From assembly GCF_009831625.1 (NCBI RefSeq), contig NZ_WUUS01000007.1, positions 186,001-250,000 of the forward strand: a DNA stretch of 64,000 nucleotides. Direction: 5' to 3'. The DNA is from Halobaculum saliterrae. GTDB lineage: Archaea > Halobacteriota > Halobacteria > Halobacteriales > Haloferacaceae. Position numbers and translations under genes: made by a program. Shown here one piece after another: positions 41,379 to 50,776 of the stretch (positions within the stretch are counted from its first letter, which is position 1; each line of letters starts with the position of its first letter). The notes below the pieces were generated by a model. That model made no database searches. It worked only from the letters and a program-made list of their open reading frames with translations, and was not told the DNA's origin.

Positions 41379-43058
41379 CTACTGGCCGGGCTTGTACTCG
41401 CCGAACTCCTCGCGCATCACGTCGGAGATCTCGCCGACCGTCGCGTACGCCTTCACGGCGTCGACGATGTGCGGCATCACGTTCGCGTCTCCCCGGCAGG
41501 CGTCGCGAAGCCCCGCCAGCGCGTCCTCGACGGCCCCGGAGTCGCGGTCCTCCCTGAGCGCCTGTACGCGGTCGATCTGCGCCTGCTCCTCCTCCTCGGA
41601 CACGTCCTCGAGGTCGACGTGGCGGTCCTCCTCCTCGACCTCGAACTCGTTGACGCCGACGATGATCCGCTCGCCCTCCTCGATCTCGCGCTGGCGCTCG
41701 AAGGCGGTGTCCTGGATCTGTCGCTGGACCCACTGGCTCTTCACGGCGTCGAGCATCCCGCCGCGGCGGTCGACCTCCTCGAGGATCTCGAACGCCTCCT
41801 CCTCGATGCCGTCGGTGAGGCTCTCGACGTAGTAACTGCCCGCCAGCGGGTCGATCGTGTCGGCGGCCCCCGACTCGTGGGCGAGGATCTGCTGGGTCCG
41901 CAGGGCCGTCCGAACCGACTGCTCGGTCGGCAGCGACAGCGCCTCGTCCTTCCCGTTGGTGTGGAGGCTCTGGGTGCCCCCGAGCACCGCTGCGAGCGCC
42001 TGATACCCGACGCGGACGACGTTGTTCTCGATCTGCTGGGCGGTGAGCGTCGATCCCGCGGTCTGGGTGTGGAACTTCAGCTGCTTCGACTTGGGGTTCT
42101 CCGCGCCGAAGCGCTCCTCCATGATCACCGCCCACATTCGGCGGGCCGCGCGGAACTTCGCGACCTCCTCGAAGATGTTGTTGTGGGCGTTGAAGAAGAA
42201 GGAGAGCTGCGGCGCGAACTCGTCCACGTCGAGGCCGGCGTCGACGGCGGCCTGCACGTACTCGATGCCGTCGCCGAGGGTGAACGCGATCTCCTGGGCG
42301 GCGGTGGAGCCGGCCTCGCGGATGTGGTACCCCGAGATGGAGATGGTGTTGAAGCTGGGGACCTCCTCCGCGCAGAACTCGAAGATGTCCGTGATCAACC
42401 GCATCGACTGCTCCGGCGGGTAGATGTAGAGGTTGCGGGCGATGTACTCCTTCATGATGTCGTTCTGGATGGTGCCGCGCAGCTCCTCGCGGTCCACCCC
42501 CTGCCGGTCGCCGACGGCGATGTACATCGCCAGCAGGACGGCGGCGGGCGCGTTGATCGTCATCGAGGTGGACACCTCGTCCAGCGGGATGCCGTCGAAG
42601 ACGCGCTCGAAGTCCTCCAGCGAGTCGATGGCGACGCCGGACTTCCCGACCTCGCCGGCGGCCATGTCGGCGTCGGAGTCGTAGCCCATCTGCGTCGGGA
42701 GGTCGAACGCCATCGACAGCCCGGAGGAGCCCTGATCGATCAGGTACTGGAAGCGCTCGTTCGTCTCGGCGGCCGTGCCCATCCCGGCGTACTGGCGCAT
42801 GGTCCAGAGGCGGCCCCGGTGCATCGTCGGGTAGACGCCGCGCGTGTACGGCTCCTCCCCGGGGTACCCCACGTCGTCCTCGTAGTCGAGGTCGGCCACG
42901 TCCTCGGGGGTGTACAGCCGCTTCACGTCCTGCCCGCCGGTGTCGGTGGTGAACTCCTCCTCGCGCTCCCCGAAGCGGTCGAGGGTCGGGGAGAGGGTCT
43001 CCTCCTCCCACTCCCGCTTGCCCTCGCGGATGGCCTCGAGATCGTCGGGGTCGAACAT
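41379..43058 (-). CDS. mcmA1: Methylmalonyl-CoA mutase, large (substrate-binding) subunit
   Basis: A 559-residue TIM-barrel subunit that isomerises methylmalonyl-CoA to succinyl-CoA with cobalamin. Family motifs are [88 protein letters not shown] and GGTQSLHTN. It lacks the C-terminal B12-binding domain; archaea make that as a separate small subunit, whose gene is not in this window. The start ATG at 43056-43058 fits the family; the longer in-frame extension to 43202 is Arg/Gly-rich and was rejected. Confidence 0.96.
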   Translation of the reverse strand: MFDPDDLEAIREGKREWEEETLSPTLDRFGEREEEFTTDTGGQDVKRLYTPEDVADLDYEDDVGYPGEEPYTRGVYPTMHRGRLWTMRQYAGMGTAAETNERFQYLIDQGSSGLSMAFDLPTQMGYDSDADMAAGEVGKSGVAIDSLEDFERVFDGIPLDEVSTSMTINAPAAVLLAMYIAVGDRQGVDREELRGTIQNDIMKEYIARNLYIYPPEQSMRLITDIFEFCAEEVPSFNTISISGYHIREAGSTAAQEIAFTLGDGIEYVQAAVDAGLDVDEFAPQLSFFFNAHNNIFEEVAKFRAARRMWAVIMEERFGAENPKSKQLKFHTQTAGSTLTAQQIENNVVRVGYQALAAVLGGTQSLHTNGKDEALSLPTEQSVRTALRTQQILAHESGAADTIDPLAGSYYVESLTDGIEEEAFEILEEVDRRGGMLDAVKSQWVQRQIQDTAFERQREIEEGERIIVGVNEFEVEEEDRHVDLEDVSEEEEQAQIDRVQALREDRDSGAVEDALAGLRDACRGDANVMPHIVDAVKAYATVGEISDVMREEFGEYKPGQ

Positions 43059-43222
43059 GACCGATCCATCACGCGCCCCCGGCTTAAGCGGACTGGAGCC
43101 GAGGCCGTCGGGGCGGTCGAGCCGGAGACGGCGGCGTCCACGTTCGCGACCGCGGCGGACGGGCGTCGACCACGACTGCGCACCGGCGACCACGACGGTC
43201 ACGTCGCCGCGTCGTGTCGGGA

Positions 43223-43228
43223 TTTATG
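43223..43228 (+). promoter_or_regulatory. Candidate promoter of the 43253 gene
   Basis: TTTATG is centred about 27 bases before ATG 43253 and overlaps the upstream in-frame ATG (43226), so it favours the shorter protein. Confidence 0.45.
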
Positions 43229-43252
43229 TGGGTCCCGCCGCTGGAACTGTCC

Positions 43253-43714
43253 ATGCAAGTCGCTCCGATGCAGGCCGCGCTCACCGCGGCGTACGTGTTC
43301 CATACCCTGTTCGCCGGCCTCTGGGTCGGCGCGGTCGTCATCACCGCCTGGAAGGTGATCCCGCTCGCGAGGGACGGCGACGCGAGCTCGGAACTGCTCG
43401 GCGGCGTCGTCTCGGGCGTGTCGACGATCACACGGGTCGGCGCGCTCGTGTTCCTCGCGACGGGCGGCCACATGGCCGCGACAGTGTACGGCGCGGAGGG
43501 GCTGTTCGCGCCCCCGCGGGGCCACGTCGTGCTCACGATGCTGGCGCTGTGGGTCGTCATGACCGGACTCGTCGAGGTCGGCGGGAGCAAGGTTCGCTCG
43601 GCGCTCGAACAGAACAAGGTTCGAACCGCCGCCCGCGACGCCGGCACCTTCTACAACGCCGCCGCGGTCATCGGGTTCGTCCTGCTCGTGCTCGGCGGCT
43701 ACCTCTCGGTCTGA
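43253..43714 (+). CDS. Four-helix membrane protein (CopD-like)
   Basis: A 153-residue membrane protein with about four helices: AALTAAYVFHTLFAGLWVGAVVITAW, STITRVGALVFLATGGHMAATV, VVLTMLALWVVMTGLVEVGG and the C-terminal FYNAAAVIGFVLLVLGGYLSV. The conserved His residues in the first two helices (VFHTLFAG, GGHMAA) recall CopD/cytochrome b561-type proteins that bind copper or haem, but the match is loose. The promoter box at 43223-43228 fixes the start at 43253 (longer in-frame starts exist at 43214 and 43226). Confidence 0.72.
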   Translation: MQVAPMQAALTAAYVFHTLFAGLWVGAVVITAWKVIPLARDGDASSELLGGVVSGVSTITRVGALVFLATGGHMAATVYGAEGLFAPPRGHVVLTMLALWVVMTGLVEVGGSKVRSALEQNKVRTAARDAGTFYNAAAVIGFVLLVLGGYLSV

Positions 43715-43730
43715 CGGCGGTCCGCCCGGG

Positions 43731-44411
43731 TCACTCGCTCGCTCCCTTCTCGAACACCAGACAGTAGGAGTGATCGAACCCGTAGCCGTAGCTTCCGTCG
43801 GTGTCGTCGTAGCCGTCGCCCTCCCACTCGATCACGACCTCCCCGTCGAACCGAAACACCTCGCCCACGCGGTCGACCAGGTCGAACGCCAGCGGCGTGA
43901 CGTGCTCGCCCACGCGGACGTTCACCACGTCGACGACGACGGTTCCGCCGGGCGCCATCGCCGACGCGACGCCGCGGAACGCGGCCTCGACGTCGTCGAG
44001 GTAGTCGGCGTACGTGCTCTCGCCCTCGTAGTTCTCGAAGGGGTTCAGGTCGATGTTGTGGGTCATGAACGGCGGCGACGTGAAACAGTAGTCACACGGC
44101 GGGAACCACGACCCGTCGAGGTCGAGGACGTCGCCGTGGCGCACCTCGCCGCCGTGGTCGTCGCCGAGGCGGTCGCGGATCGCGGCGACGCGATCCGTCT
44201 CGTACTCGACGCCGATGGGAACCCGGCCCAGTCGTTCGGCCGCCAGTAGCGTCGTCCCGAACCCCGCGAACGGGTCGAGCACGCGGTCGCCGGGATCGGT
44301 GTGTTCCCGGAGGAACCGCTCGACCAGCACGTCCGGGGTTCGGACCTCGTCGGCGTGGCCGTCAGGGAGCGGGTCGCGGTGGCCGAACTCCAGCGTGAGG
44401 TGGGTGTCCAT
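43731..44411 (-). CDS. Orphan DNA methyltransferase (N4-C/N6-A type)
   Basis: A 226-residue methyltransferase of COG0863. The SAM motif DPFAGFGTTLLAAERLGR (46-63) comes before the catalytic TSPPF (111-115). In most beta-class enzymes the order is reversed, so this is a permuted layout. TSPP followed by an aromatic residue is typical of m4C enzymes, though m6A is possible. There is almost no room for a target recognition domain, and no restriction gene is adjacent. It may mark a haloarchaeal motif, or it may act on RNA. It converges on the membrane protein gene, with 16 bases between. Confidence 0.82.
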   Translation of the reverse strand: MDTHLTLEFGHRDPLPDGHADEVRTPDVLVERFLREHTDPGDRVLDPFAGFGTTLLAAERLGRVPIGVEYETDRVAAIRDRLGDDHGGEVRHGDVLDLDGSWFPPCDYCFTSPPFMTHNIDLNPFENYEGESTYADYLDDVEAAFRGVASAMAPGGTVVVDVVNVRVGEHVTPLAFDLVDRVGEVFRFDGEVVIEWEGDGYDDTDGSYGYGFDHSYCLVFEKGASE

Positions 44412-44533
44412 CGCGTCCGGAACCGCGCGAGCGAGCCCGATAAACCCCCGGCGGCCCGGGGGTTCCCCGCCTCCGTGACCGTACCGGCCACTTCGGCGTC
44501 GGGATACAAGTCGCCCGTCTCCGATCCGTCCCC

Positions 44534-45202
44534 ATGGTACTCACGGAAGCCGTCTCCCGGTTCCTCCGCGCGACCGGCCCCGAACACACCGACGTACAGG
44601 CGGAGATGGCCGCGTTCGCTGACGAACACGACTTCCCGAACATCGGTCCGGAGTCGGGCGCCGTTCTCCGCCTGCTCGCACGTCTCGCGGACGCGGACAC
44701 CGTCTTCGAGTTCGGCTCCGGGTTCGGCTACTCGGCGTCGTGGTTCCTCCGCGGCGGCGCCGAGCGGGTGATCCTCACGGAGTTCGACGCCGAGGAACTC
44801 GATCAGGGGCGGGAGTTCATGTGCGAGGCCGGCCTCGCGAACCGCTGCGTCTTCGAGGAGGGCGACGCCATGGATACTGTCGGGCGCTACGACGGGCCGT
44901 TCGACGTGGTGCTCGTCGACCACCAGAAGGAGCGGTACACGGACGCGTTCGACGCCGTCCGCGAGAAGGTCGCGCCGGGGGGCGTCGTCGCCGCGGACAA
45001 CGTGATGCGCGGCCCGATCGACTTCGACGCGCTCCTCGCGCACGCCGAGGGGGACGAGGACTCCGGGGGCGCGCTCGCGTCCGCGAACGACCAGACCCGC
45101 GGGATAGCCGACTACCTCGACGCCGTCCGCGACGACCCCGACTTCGAGACGGCGGTGCTCCCCGTTGGCTCCGGGCTCGCCGTGAGCACGAAGGCCGACT
45201 AG
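44534..45202 (+). CDS. O-methyltransferase (family 3)
   Basis: A 222-residue class I SAM methyltransferase of the catechol O-methyltransferase type (COG4122). SAM motifs are VFEFGSGFGYSASWFLRGGAERVILTEFDAE, FDVVLVDHQKERYTDAFDAV with the metal-binding Asp, and GGVVAADNVMRG (metal-binding Asp-Asn). The C-terminal part has NDQTRGIADYLDAVRDDPDF. Small phenolic or catechol compounds are the usual substrates. A GATACAAG box about 28 bases before the ATG supports the start. The next 188 bases (45203-45390) contain nothing recognisable. Confidence 0.9.
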   Translation: MVLTEAVSRFLRATGPEHTDVQAEMAAFADEHDFPNIGPESGAVLRLLARLADADTVFEFGSGFGYSASWFLRGGAERVILTEFDAEELDQGREFMCEAGLANRCVFEEGDAMDTVGRYDGPFDVVLVDHQKERYTDAFDAVREKVAPGGVVAADNVMRGPIDFDALLAHAEGDEDSGGALASANDQTRGIADYLDAVRDDPDFETAVLPVGSGLAVSTKAD

Positions 45203-45390
45203 CGGGGGTCCTGCCGGCGGCGAGAGTTCAAGTACGAATCCGGAACCACCTCCGGTATGCGCTGAGTACGGACCCGTCGCGGACAGCGGGTGTGCGACAC
45301 ACCGCGACGGGAAGGGGCCTCGGATCGTCGGACTGACAGCCGGGGGTGCGTCTCGGACGACGGACCGGGCCGCGCGTGTCGCCTGTTCGC

Positions 45391-46152
45391 CTACGAAACC
45401 CGGAGCTCGACGCTCCCGAGGGACGCGAACGTCGCCGTCGCGGTCTCCCCGGCCGCGACGGGTACCGGCTCCGTCAGCGATCCCGTCGTGACGAGCGTGC
45501 CGGCCGGGAGTCCGTCGACGGCCTCCGCCAGCCACGCCAGCGCCGCGAGCGGGTGCCCCAGCACGTCAGCGCCGACGCCCGAGTCGACACGCTCGCCGTC
45601 GACTCGAAGCGTCACGGCCTCCTGATCCAGCGAGCGATCGTCGATGGCGGTTCCGGCTCCGAGCACGAGTCCCGCGTCGAGGCAGTTGTCCGCCACCGCC
45701 AGCGGCGCGTCGAAGGTCCACCCCGTCCGGCTGTCGACCAGTTCGATCGCGGGGTGAACCGTCGCCACCGCGTCGCGAGTACGAGCGCGCGACGGTTCGG
45801 CGGAAAGGTCGTCGTCGAGCCGGAACGCGATCTCCGGCTCGACCCGGAGGCCGACGTACTCCGCGGCGGCGACGGTCGCGGGCGGGTCGACGACCGTCGC
45901 CTCGAGGAGTCGGCCGTATCCGGGTTCCTCGACACCGAGATCCGCCTGAACGCGATCGTTGGTGAACCCGATCTTGTACCCGACCGGGGCGCCGCGGTCG
46001 GCGGCGAGCAGGTCGACGAGGCGCCCCTGTACGCGGTAGGCGTCGTCGATCGATCCCGGGACTCCGGGGGTCGACCCGTCGTCGGGATCGACCGGCGATG
46101 CGGTCCGGTGGGCCTCCGCGAGCGCTGCCGCCAGAGCGTCGGCGTCGGTCAT
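45391..46152 (-). CDS. 2-keto-4-pentenoate hydratase-like (FAA hydrolase family)
   Basis: A 253-residue protein of the MhpD/fumarylacetoacetase superfamily. Motifs are SIDDAYRVQGRLVDLL, GYKIGFTN, VEPEIAFRLDDDL with metal-binding glutamates, and HPLAALAWLAEAVDGLPAGTLVTTGSLTEPVPV. Such enzymes hydrate 2-hydroxypentadienoate in aromatic ring degradation, or decarboxylate related acids. The start is the ATG at 46150-46152, which overlaps the stop codon region of the creatininase gene by four bases; the two make an operon. Confidence 0.88.
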   Translation of the reverse strand: MTDADALAAALAEAHRTASPVDPDDGSTPGVPGSIDDAYRVQGRLVDLLAADRGAPVGYKIGFTNDRVQADLGVEEPGYGRLLEATVVDPPATVAAAEYVGLRVEPEIAFRLDDDLSAEPSRARTRDAVATVHPAIELVDSRTGWTFDAPLAVADNCLDAGLVLGAGTAIDDRSLDQEAVTLRVDGERVDSGVGADVLGHPLAALAWLAEAVDGLPAGTLVTTGSLTEPVPVAAGETATATFASLGSVELRVS

Positions 46153-47003
46153 CGCCGGCTTCCGGGCTGCGGATCGACGTGCGGCTCGGGCATGAGGTCC
46201 GCGAACGGCTGGGAGTCGATCCACTCGAGGAGGTGCACGAGCTGGTCGGTCGCCGCCTCGAACAGCTCCTCGCCCGTCTCGGGCGTCGCGTCGGTCTGGT
46301 CGCCGAAGACGCCGTTGTCGGAGTTGTCAGCGGAGTCGTAGAACGTCCGCGCGCCGAACTCTCGGGGGTTCGCATCCGGGAGGTCGACGATGCCGCCGTC
46401 ACGAGCGGACTCCAGTCGGTCGGTCCGCACCAGCTCCTCGGCGATGTGCATGACCATCGCGGTCTCCTTCGGGCCACCGTGCGGGCCGTTGTGCTCGAAG
46501 ATCTCCGAGACGAGATCGGGGATCGACTCGTCCCACATCCACTCCACCGCGTACGCCGTCTCGTCGCGTCGGAGGCGACGGCCGACCTCACGGAGATGTT
46601 GAGCGTTGCCGCCGTGGGCGTTCACGTACACGATGCGGTCGATCCCGTGGTACGCGAGGTTTCGCGAGAAGCTCTCGACGTAGTCGCGAAAGACCTCCGG
46701 TTCGACCCACATCGTCCCGTGGAACTGCCGGTGATGCTCGGAGACGGCGATCCGAACCGGCGGCGTACACAGGAAGCCGGTCCGATCGGTCGCCTCGCGC
46801 GCGAGCGCCTCGGCGATGAGGTAGTCCGTCGCCAGCGGCAGGTGCGGGCCGTGCTGCTCCGTGGAGCCCAGCGGGACGACCGCGACGGACTCCTCGGCGA
46901 CGTAGTCGCCCAAGTCGGGCCACGTCTGGTGGGAGAGGTACACGTGCCGCGGAACGGTCTCCGGGGAGATGAAACGCGGGGATGGCGGCTCGTCAGCGGA
47001 CAC
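46149..47003 (-). CDS. Creatininase family protein
   Basis: A 284-residue metal-dependent amidohydrolase of the creatininase/MftE superfamily. Metal ligands lie in [19 protein letters not shown] (Glu, His, Asp), the [15 protein letters not shown] segment and [14 protein letters not shown] with the conserved Glu. Known members act on creatinine, a riboflavin precursor formamide (ArfB) or a mycofactocin peptide. The gene upstream of the hydratase suggests a small-molecule catabolic unit. ArfB is possible in archaea, but ArfC lies 19 kb away, so it is not claimed. Confidence 0.88.
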   Translation of the reverse strand: MSADEPPSPRFISPETVPRHVYLSHQTWPDLGDYVAEESVAVVPLGSTEQHGPHLPLATDYLIAEALAREATDRTGFLCTPPVRIAVSEHHRQFHGTMWVEPEVFRDYVESFSRNLAYHGIDRIVYVNAHGGNAQHLREVGRRLRRDETAYAVEWMWDESIPDLVSEIFEHNGPHGGPKETAMVMHIAEELVRTDRLESARDGGIVDLPDANPREFGARTFYDSADNSDNGVFGDQTDATPETGEELFEAATDQLVHLLEWIDSQPFADLMPEPHVDPQPGSRR

Positions 47004-47056
47004 GGGCGAACGCCGGGCTCCCTGCGACGGGTGCCGTCAGCGGCCGCTTCGCCACG

Positions 47057-47063
47057 CTTTTGC
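47057..47063 (+). promoter_or_regulatory. Candidate promoter of nac
   Basis: CTTTTGC is centred about 27 bases before ATG 47087 and supports this start over longer in-frame readings. Confidence 0.45.
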
Positions 47064-47086
47064 TCCGCGCGGCCGAGTTCACGAGT

Positions 47087-47476
47087 ATGTTCGGAGGCGG
47101 CGGGATGAACCCGCGCAAGATGCAGCAGATGATGAAGCAGATGGGCATCGACGTGACCGAGATCGACGCGGAGGAGGTCGTCATTCGGACGGCCGACGAA
47201 GAGCTCGTGTTCGACGGCGCACAGGTCACGCGGATGGACGCTCAGGGTCAGGAGACGTACCAGATCGTCGGCGAGCCGACGACCCGAGAACTCGGGAGCG
47301 GCGACGAGGACGCCGCGGACACGGCCGACGAGACCGAGGGCGGCGACGCCGGTGGGATCCCCGACGACGACGTCCAGCTCGTCGCGACCCGTGCGGGCGT
47401 AAGCGAGGCCGACGCCCGCGAGGCGCTGGAGGACGCCGACGGGGATCTCGCCGCGGCGATCTCCACCCTGGAGTGA
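47087..47476 (+). CDS. nac: Nascent polypeptide-associated complex protein
   Basis: A 129-residue archaeal NAC. It begins [21 protein letters not shown], continues with the NAC beta-barrel ([40 protein letters not shown]), an acidic linker, and a C-terminal UBA domain ([37 protein letters not shown]). It forms a homodimer that binds nascent chains at the ribosome exit. The stop codon overlaps the GTG start of the next gene (GTGA), so NAC and TrmI are translationally coupled. Confidence 0.95.
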   Translation: MFGGGGMNPRKMQQMMKQMGIDVTEIDAEEVVIRTADEELVFDGAQVTRMDAQGQETYQIVGEPTTRELGSGDEDAADTADETEGGDAGGIPDDDVQLVATRAGVSEADAREALEDADGDLAAAISTLE

Positions 47477-48216
47477 GTTCGTACCTCCTCGTCCACGCCG
47501 ACTCGGACCGGGAGTACCTTCGGGGTCCCGGCGAGGAACTCCAGACCGACCTCGGCGTGCTGGAGGTACCCGACGACGTGGGCCACGGGGACGTTCTGGA
47601 GACGCATCTCGACGAGCCATTCCACGTCAGACGGCTTCGCGGGCCGGACCTGTTCAACCACTTCGAGCGCACCGGTGCACCGATGATGCCCCGCGATATC
47701 GGACTCGTGATCGGTCACACCGGAGCACAGTCGGGCGACCGAGTGCTCGACGCCGGCACCGGAACCGGGGTACTGTCGGGGTATCTCGGTCGGATCGGCG
47801 CCGACGTGACCACCTACGAGATCGACCCGGAGTTCGCCGATGTCGCTCGCGGGAACATGGAGATGGGCGGCGTGAGCGATCGCGTCGACGTCCGGGCGGG
47901 CGACCTCACCGACGAACTCGACGACCTCGTCGACGGCGAGCCGTTCGATCTGATAACCCTCGACACCGGCGACGCCGCCGCGGTCGTCGAGCGGGCTCAG
48001 GAACTGCTCGTTCCCGGCGGCCACGTTGCCGTCTACACGCCGTTCGTGGAGGACGCGCGCGACACCGAACTCGCCGCACGCGAGGCCGAACTCGGTGACG
48101 TGGAGACGCTGGAGACGATCCAGCGCGAACTCACCGTCGACGAGCGCGGCACTCGCCCGAGCACCGCGGGGGTCGGCCACACCGGCTACCTGCTGTTCGC
48201 TCGGCGCGTCGAGTGA
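47473..48216 (+). CDS. trmI: tRNA (adenine-N1)-methyltransferase, TrmI-like
   Basis: A 247-residue class I methyltransferase of the tRNA m1A57/58 family. The N-terminal barrel precedes [43 protein letters not shown] (SAM motif I), [21 protein letters not shown], and [11 protein letters not shown] (motif IV). It stabilises tRNA at high temperature or salt. The start is the GTG at 47473 that overlaps the nac stop codon; no other start fits the N-terminal barrel ([19 protein letters not shown]). Confidence 0.92.
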   Translation: MSSYLLVHADSDREYLRGPGEELQTDLGVLEVPDDVGHGDVLETHLDEPFHVRRLRGPDLFNHFERTGAPMMPRDIGLVIGHTGAQSGDRVLDAGTGTGVLSGYLGRIGADVTTYEIDPEFADVARGNMEMGGVSDRVDVRAGDLTDELDDLVDGEPFDLITLDTGDAAAVVERAQELLVPGGHVAVYTPFVEDARDTELAAREAELGDVETLETIQRELTVDERGTRPSTAGVGHTGYLLFARRVE

Positions 48217-48272
48217 TAATCCAACGGCTACGATTCTGAAAACTGAAGTCGGAGGGCCTCACACGCCCCGAC

Positions 48273-49118
48273 ATGACGACACGTCCCCCCGAAGCGTTCG
48301 TCGATCGCGCGCTGGGCGCGGCCTCCGACGTTCTCCTCGTCGACCCGTCCCCCGAGCTCGTCCGGATCGTCGTCGGCGAGGTCGCCGTCGCCGACCGTTC
48401 CGGTGCCGACGGGTCGACCGAGGCGGGACCCCCGTCGCTGGTTCGGGTTCTGTGCACCGCCGAGACGGCGGACACGGCGTTCGACGATTTCCTGACAGCC
48501 ACCGCCGCGGTCGACGCGCGATCGGCCGACCGAGTGGCGGTTCGAACGGTCCCGGATCTCGGCGAGCGCCTGATGATCGCGGACGGGACCGTCCACGCGC
48601 ACCTGTCGGTCGGCGTCGACGGCACGAACCGACCCTCGGACCGCGGCCTCGCCTCCGGCGACGACGAGGCGTTGTGTGCGGCCGTCGAGGAGGAGTACGG
48701 CGCGCGATGGCGCGACGCCGACGAGTACGCGTTCGACGTCCCCGGTCGGGCGACGATCGTGGAGTCGTTCGCGAGCCGGTGGCCCGACGCCGCCGAGACG
48801 CTCGCCGACCTGTTCCGCGCGGCCGAGACGCTTCCGCGAACGGGCGCGTTCGATCCGGCGACGGTCTGCACGCTCGTCGGCGCGCGTCACGAGGTGTTGG
48901 CGATGGAGATCGGGGACTGGGCCGAGGAGGTCGGCCTCTCCAGTCGCACCGAGATCGCCCGCTCGAAGGCACGCCTCGTCGAGGCGGGACTCGTCGAAAC
49001 CGAGCGCGAGCCGGCCGGCGTCGGCCGTCCCCGACACCGACTCGTGCTCGCGAGCGGCGGTCCGACGGACCCGACGGGCGGGGAACTGCTCGACCGCGGG
49101 CGTGCGGCCCTGGAGTGA
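48273..49118 (+). CDS. tbsP: TbsP-like transcriptional regulator (DUF5821)
   Basis: A 281-residue protein of the haloarchaeal DUF5821 family, in which the Haloferax member TbsP regulates a glyceraldehyde-3-phosphate dehydrogenase gene together with TrmB. The first 200 residues are an alpha/beta domain beginning FVDRALGAASDVLLVDPSPELVRIVV. The end is a winged helix: WAEEVGLSSRTEIARSKARLVEAGLVETEREPAGVGRPRHRLVL. Effector and targets are not shown by this sequence. It may regulate sugar or gluconeogenic genes, by analogy. The ATG at 48273 follows a 56-base gap from trmI. Confidence 0.8.
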   Translation: MTTRPPEAFVDRALGAASDVLLVDPSPELVRIVVGEVAVADRSGADGSTEAGPPSLVRVLCTAETADTAFDDFLTATAAVDARSADRVAVRTVPDLGERLMIADGTVHAHLSVGVDGTNRPSDRGLASGDDEALCAAVEEEYGARWRDADEYAFDVPGRATIVESFASRWPDAAETLADLFRAAETLPRTGAFDPATVCTLVGARHEVLAMEIGDWAEEVGLSSRTEIARSKARLVEAGLVETEREPAGVGRPRHRLVLASGGPTDPTGGELLDRGRAALE

Positions 49119-49216
49119 CCCCGAGAGAGGGGACGCCGGCGGACACCGCGGACGTCGGTACGGCGATGGACCGGGGAACACCGATAAGTCGGTCGGAGTC
49201 CTTGGTGGGGACAGTG

Positions 49217-49450
49217 ATGAGCGCCGACGACACGTCCGAGGCCCGTCGAGGGGAGCCGACCACGTGGTCCGACTTCGGCATCGCCCTATACGAGCGGCTG
49301 ACGGGGCGGGGCGCCGAGATCAGCTACACCTTCGACGACCTGGAGGTCGACGTTCCGAGCAGCGCGGACGAGGACGCCGCGCACGCCCACTGGCGACTCA
49401 ACGGGACGCTGCGCGTCTCGTCGAGCGAGCACGGGGACCACGAGGAGTGA
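49217..49450 (+). CDS. Hypothetical protein, first of an overlapping pair
   Basis: A 77-residue acidic protein of unknown function: WSDFGIALYERLTGRGAEISYTFDDLEVDVP, then DEDAAHAHWRLNGTLRVSS. The sequence alternates one helix with beta strands. Its stop codon overlaps the GTG start of the following gene (GTGA), so the two are co-translated and probably act together. A GTG one codon upstream of the ATG is another possible start. No homologue comes to mind. Confidence 0.65.
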   Translation: MSADDTSEARRGEPTTWSDFGIALYERLTGRGAEISYTFDDLEVDVPSSADEDAAHAHWRLNGTLRVSSSEHGDHEE

Positions 49451-49833
49451 CCGATCGGTCGCCGCGCGAGGGCTCCGGACCGACCGGCGGCGACGGCGAA
49501 CCGGTCGCAGTCGGCGACCTTCTGGTCGAGGTCGACGTCGAGGCGACCGTCGACGGCGACCGACTCGCGGTCCGCTCGACCGACGGCCGGATCGACGTGT
49601 CGGCCGACAGCCTTCGGACGCTCGGACGGCTCGGATCGGTTCTGGATCGGCTGCCGGATCGGATCGGCGAGTCGGTCGACCGCGTCCCGGTCGGCGTCCA
49701 CGTCGGCGACGTCGAGGTGGCTCGCGTCGACCCCGGCGTCCCGGCGGGGCCGCTCGCGCGTGCGCTCGGGGTCGCGCCCGCCCGTGTCGACGTGCGGGGC
49801 CTCGCCGGCGCGATGCTTCGCGGTCGCTGGTGA
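49447..49833 (+). CDS. Hypothetical protein, second of an overlapping pair
   Basis: A 128-residue protein of unknown function with a GTG start inside the stop codon of the preceding gene. After a polar lead (residues 1-20) it has beta-rich segments (VGDLLVEVDVEATVDGDRLAVRSTDGRIDVS), a helical stretch (LGRLGSVLDRLPDRIGESVD), then GVHVGDVEVARVDPGVPAGPLARALGVAPARVDVRGLAGAML. Both members of the pair share short beta motifs with alternating Val and Asp. No domain recognised; the coupling suggests a small heteromeric complex. Confidence 0.65.
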   Translation: MTDRSPREGSGPTGGDGEPVAVGDLLVEVDVEATVDGDRLAVRSTDGRIDVSADSLRTLGRLGSVLDRLPDRIGESVDRVPVGVHVGDVEVARVDPGVPAGPLARALGVAPARVDVRGLAGAMLRGRW

Positions 49834-49903
49834 CCGCGGCCCGGTGCCGAAGTCGTGATTCATCGCCGACCCGGCCTTCTCCGGGGTTCCGTCGCCGTCG
49901 ACC

Positions 49904-50506
49904 TCACTCCGTCGCACGCATCAACGAGAACAGTTCCTCGCGGAAGCCCTCGGGATCGAACGCCTCCGCGAGCGCGTCGTCCGTCCGCTCGTCGGGCGCG
50001 CTCCGGACGGCGGTGGGGTACGCTCCGCCGACGAGGAGGTACGCGCCGTCCACGGGCCGGACCGCCGCCCAACCGCGCGCCCGAACCCCGACGGCGTCGA
50101 GGCGGCACAGCGCGTCGTATCCTGCGACCCGCGAGTCGTCGCCGAGTGCGGCCTCGGTGGACTCGACGGCCTCGGGGTCGACCCGCCGAACGCCCTCGAA
50201 GCCGCGCTCCGTGAGCGTCTCCGCGAACCCGGCGTGTGCCCGGTCGGCGACGAGTCCCGTGAGCGCCCTCGACGGCCCGGTCGCGGGCGACACCGTGAGC
50301 CGACTCGCGACGAAGAAGCGCCACAGGCGATCCAACTCGGTCTCCTCGACGACTCGGTCGCGGAGCGTGCGGTCCTCGTACACGACCGTCGCCGCGTCGA
50401 CGGTGACGACGGCGGCGTCGAACTCCCTCGTCCGCCGGCGCTCGCGCTCGCACCATCCCCCCTCCGCGAGCGCGTCCGTGGGGACCGACGGGAACGTGTC
50501 CGGCAT
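49904..50506 (-). CDS. Hypothetical haloarchaeal protein
   Basis: A 200-residue protein without a recognised domain. It has EFDAAVVTVDAATVVYEDRTLRDRVVEETELDRLWRFFVASRL, then TGLVADRAHAGFAETLTERGFEGVRRVDPEAVE and a C-terminal strand-helix part (GWAAVRPVDGAYLLVGGAYPT, ending FREELFSLMRATE). The mixed alpha/beta layout is that of a soluble protein. The ATG at 50504-50506 was chosen over the longer frame to 50581, whose extra residues are Arg-rich. It is divergent from tfe with 270 bases between, which hold only the tfe promoter. Confidence 0.7.
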   Translation of the reverse strand: MPDTFPSVPTDALAEGGWCERERRRTREFDAAVVTVDAATVVYEDRTLRDRVVEETELDRLWRFFVASRLTVSPATGPSRALTGLVADRAHAGFAETLTERGFEGVRRVDPEAVESTEAALGDDSRVAGYDALCRLDAVGVRARGWAAVRPVDGAYLLVGGAYPTAVRSAPDERTDDALAEAFDPEGFREELFSLMRATE

Positions 50507-50744
50507 CCGTCGGGTGCCGGTGTCGGGGGCGACGGTGATAACTCCTCGTGACGGGCGCCGGCGATGGACGCGCGACCTCACGTCGTGGACGCTCGGGACG
50601 CGGGCGGTCGGGGAGCGCCCGAACTGACGAGCATCGGCCGGCGTCGACGGTGGGCATCGACTGGTCCCGCCAGCCGGCGTTCGTCGGCCTCGCCGGCGAG
50701 CGCCGTCCGCGCCTCGCCGGTCCGACGACCCGCCGAGTCGGTGA

Positions 50745-50752
50745 CTTTAACC
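50745..50752 (+). promoter_or_regulatory. TATA-type box of tfe
   Basis: CTTTAACC is centred 28 bases before ATG 50777, giving a leaderless tfe transcript and excluding the long in-frame extension upstream. Confidence 0.55.
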
Positions 50753-50776
50753 GACATCCTCCCCCATATTCTCCAA

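Noticed and set aside
34667-41557. A continuous open frame of 2296 codons on the plus strand
   Set aside because: It lies antisense to well-supported minus-strand genes (acyl-CoA dehydrogenase, MenE, SNase, epimerase). Its translation is rich in Arg, Gly and Val without domains, as expected from the complement of high-GC genes.
50564-50776. N-terminal extension of tfe from an in-frame ATG at 50564
   Set aside because: The extra residues are Arg/Ser-rich and unlike TFE, and the promoter box at 50745-50752 lies inside them.
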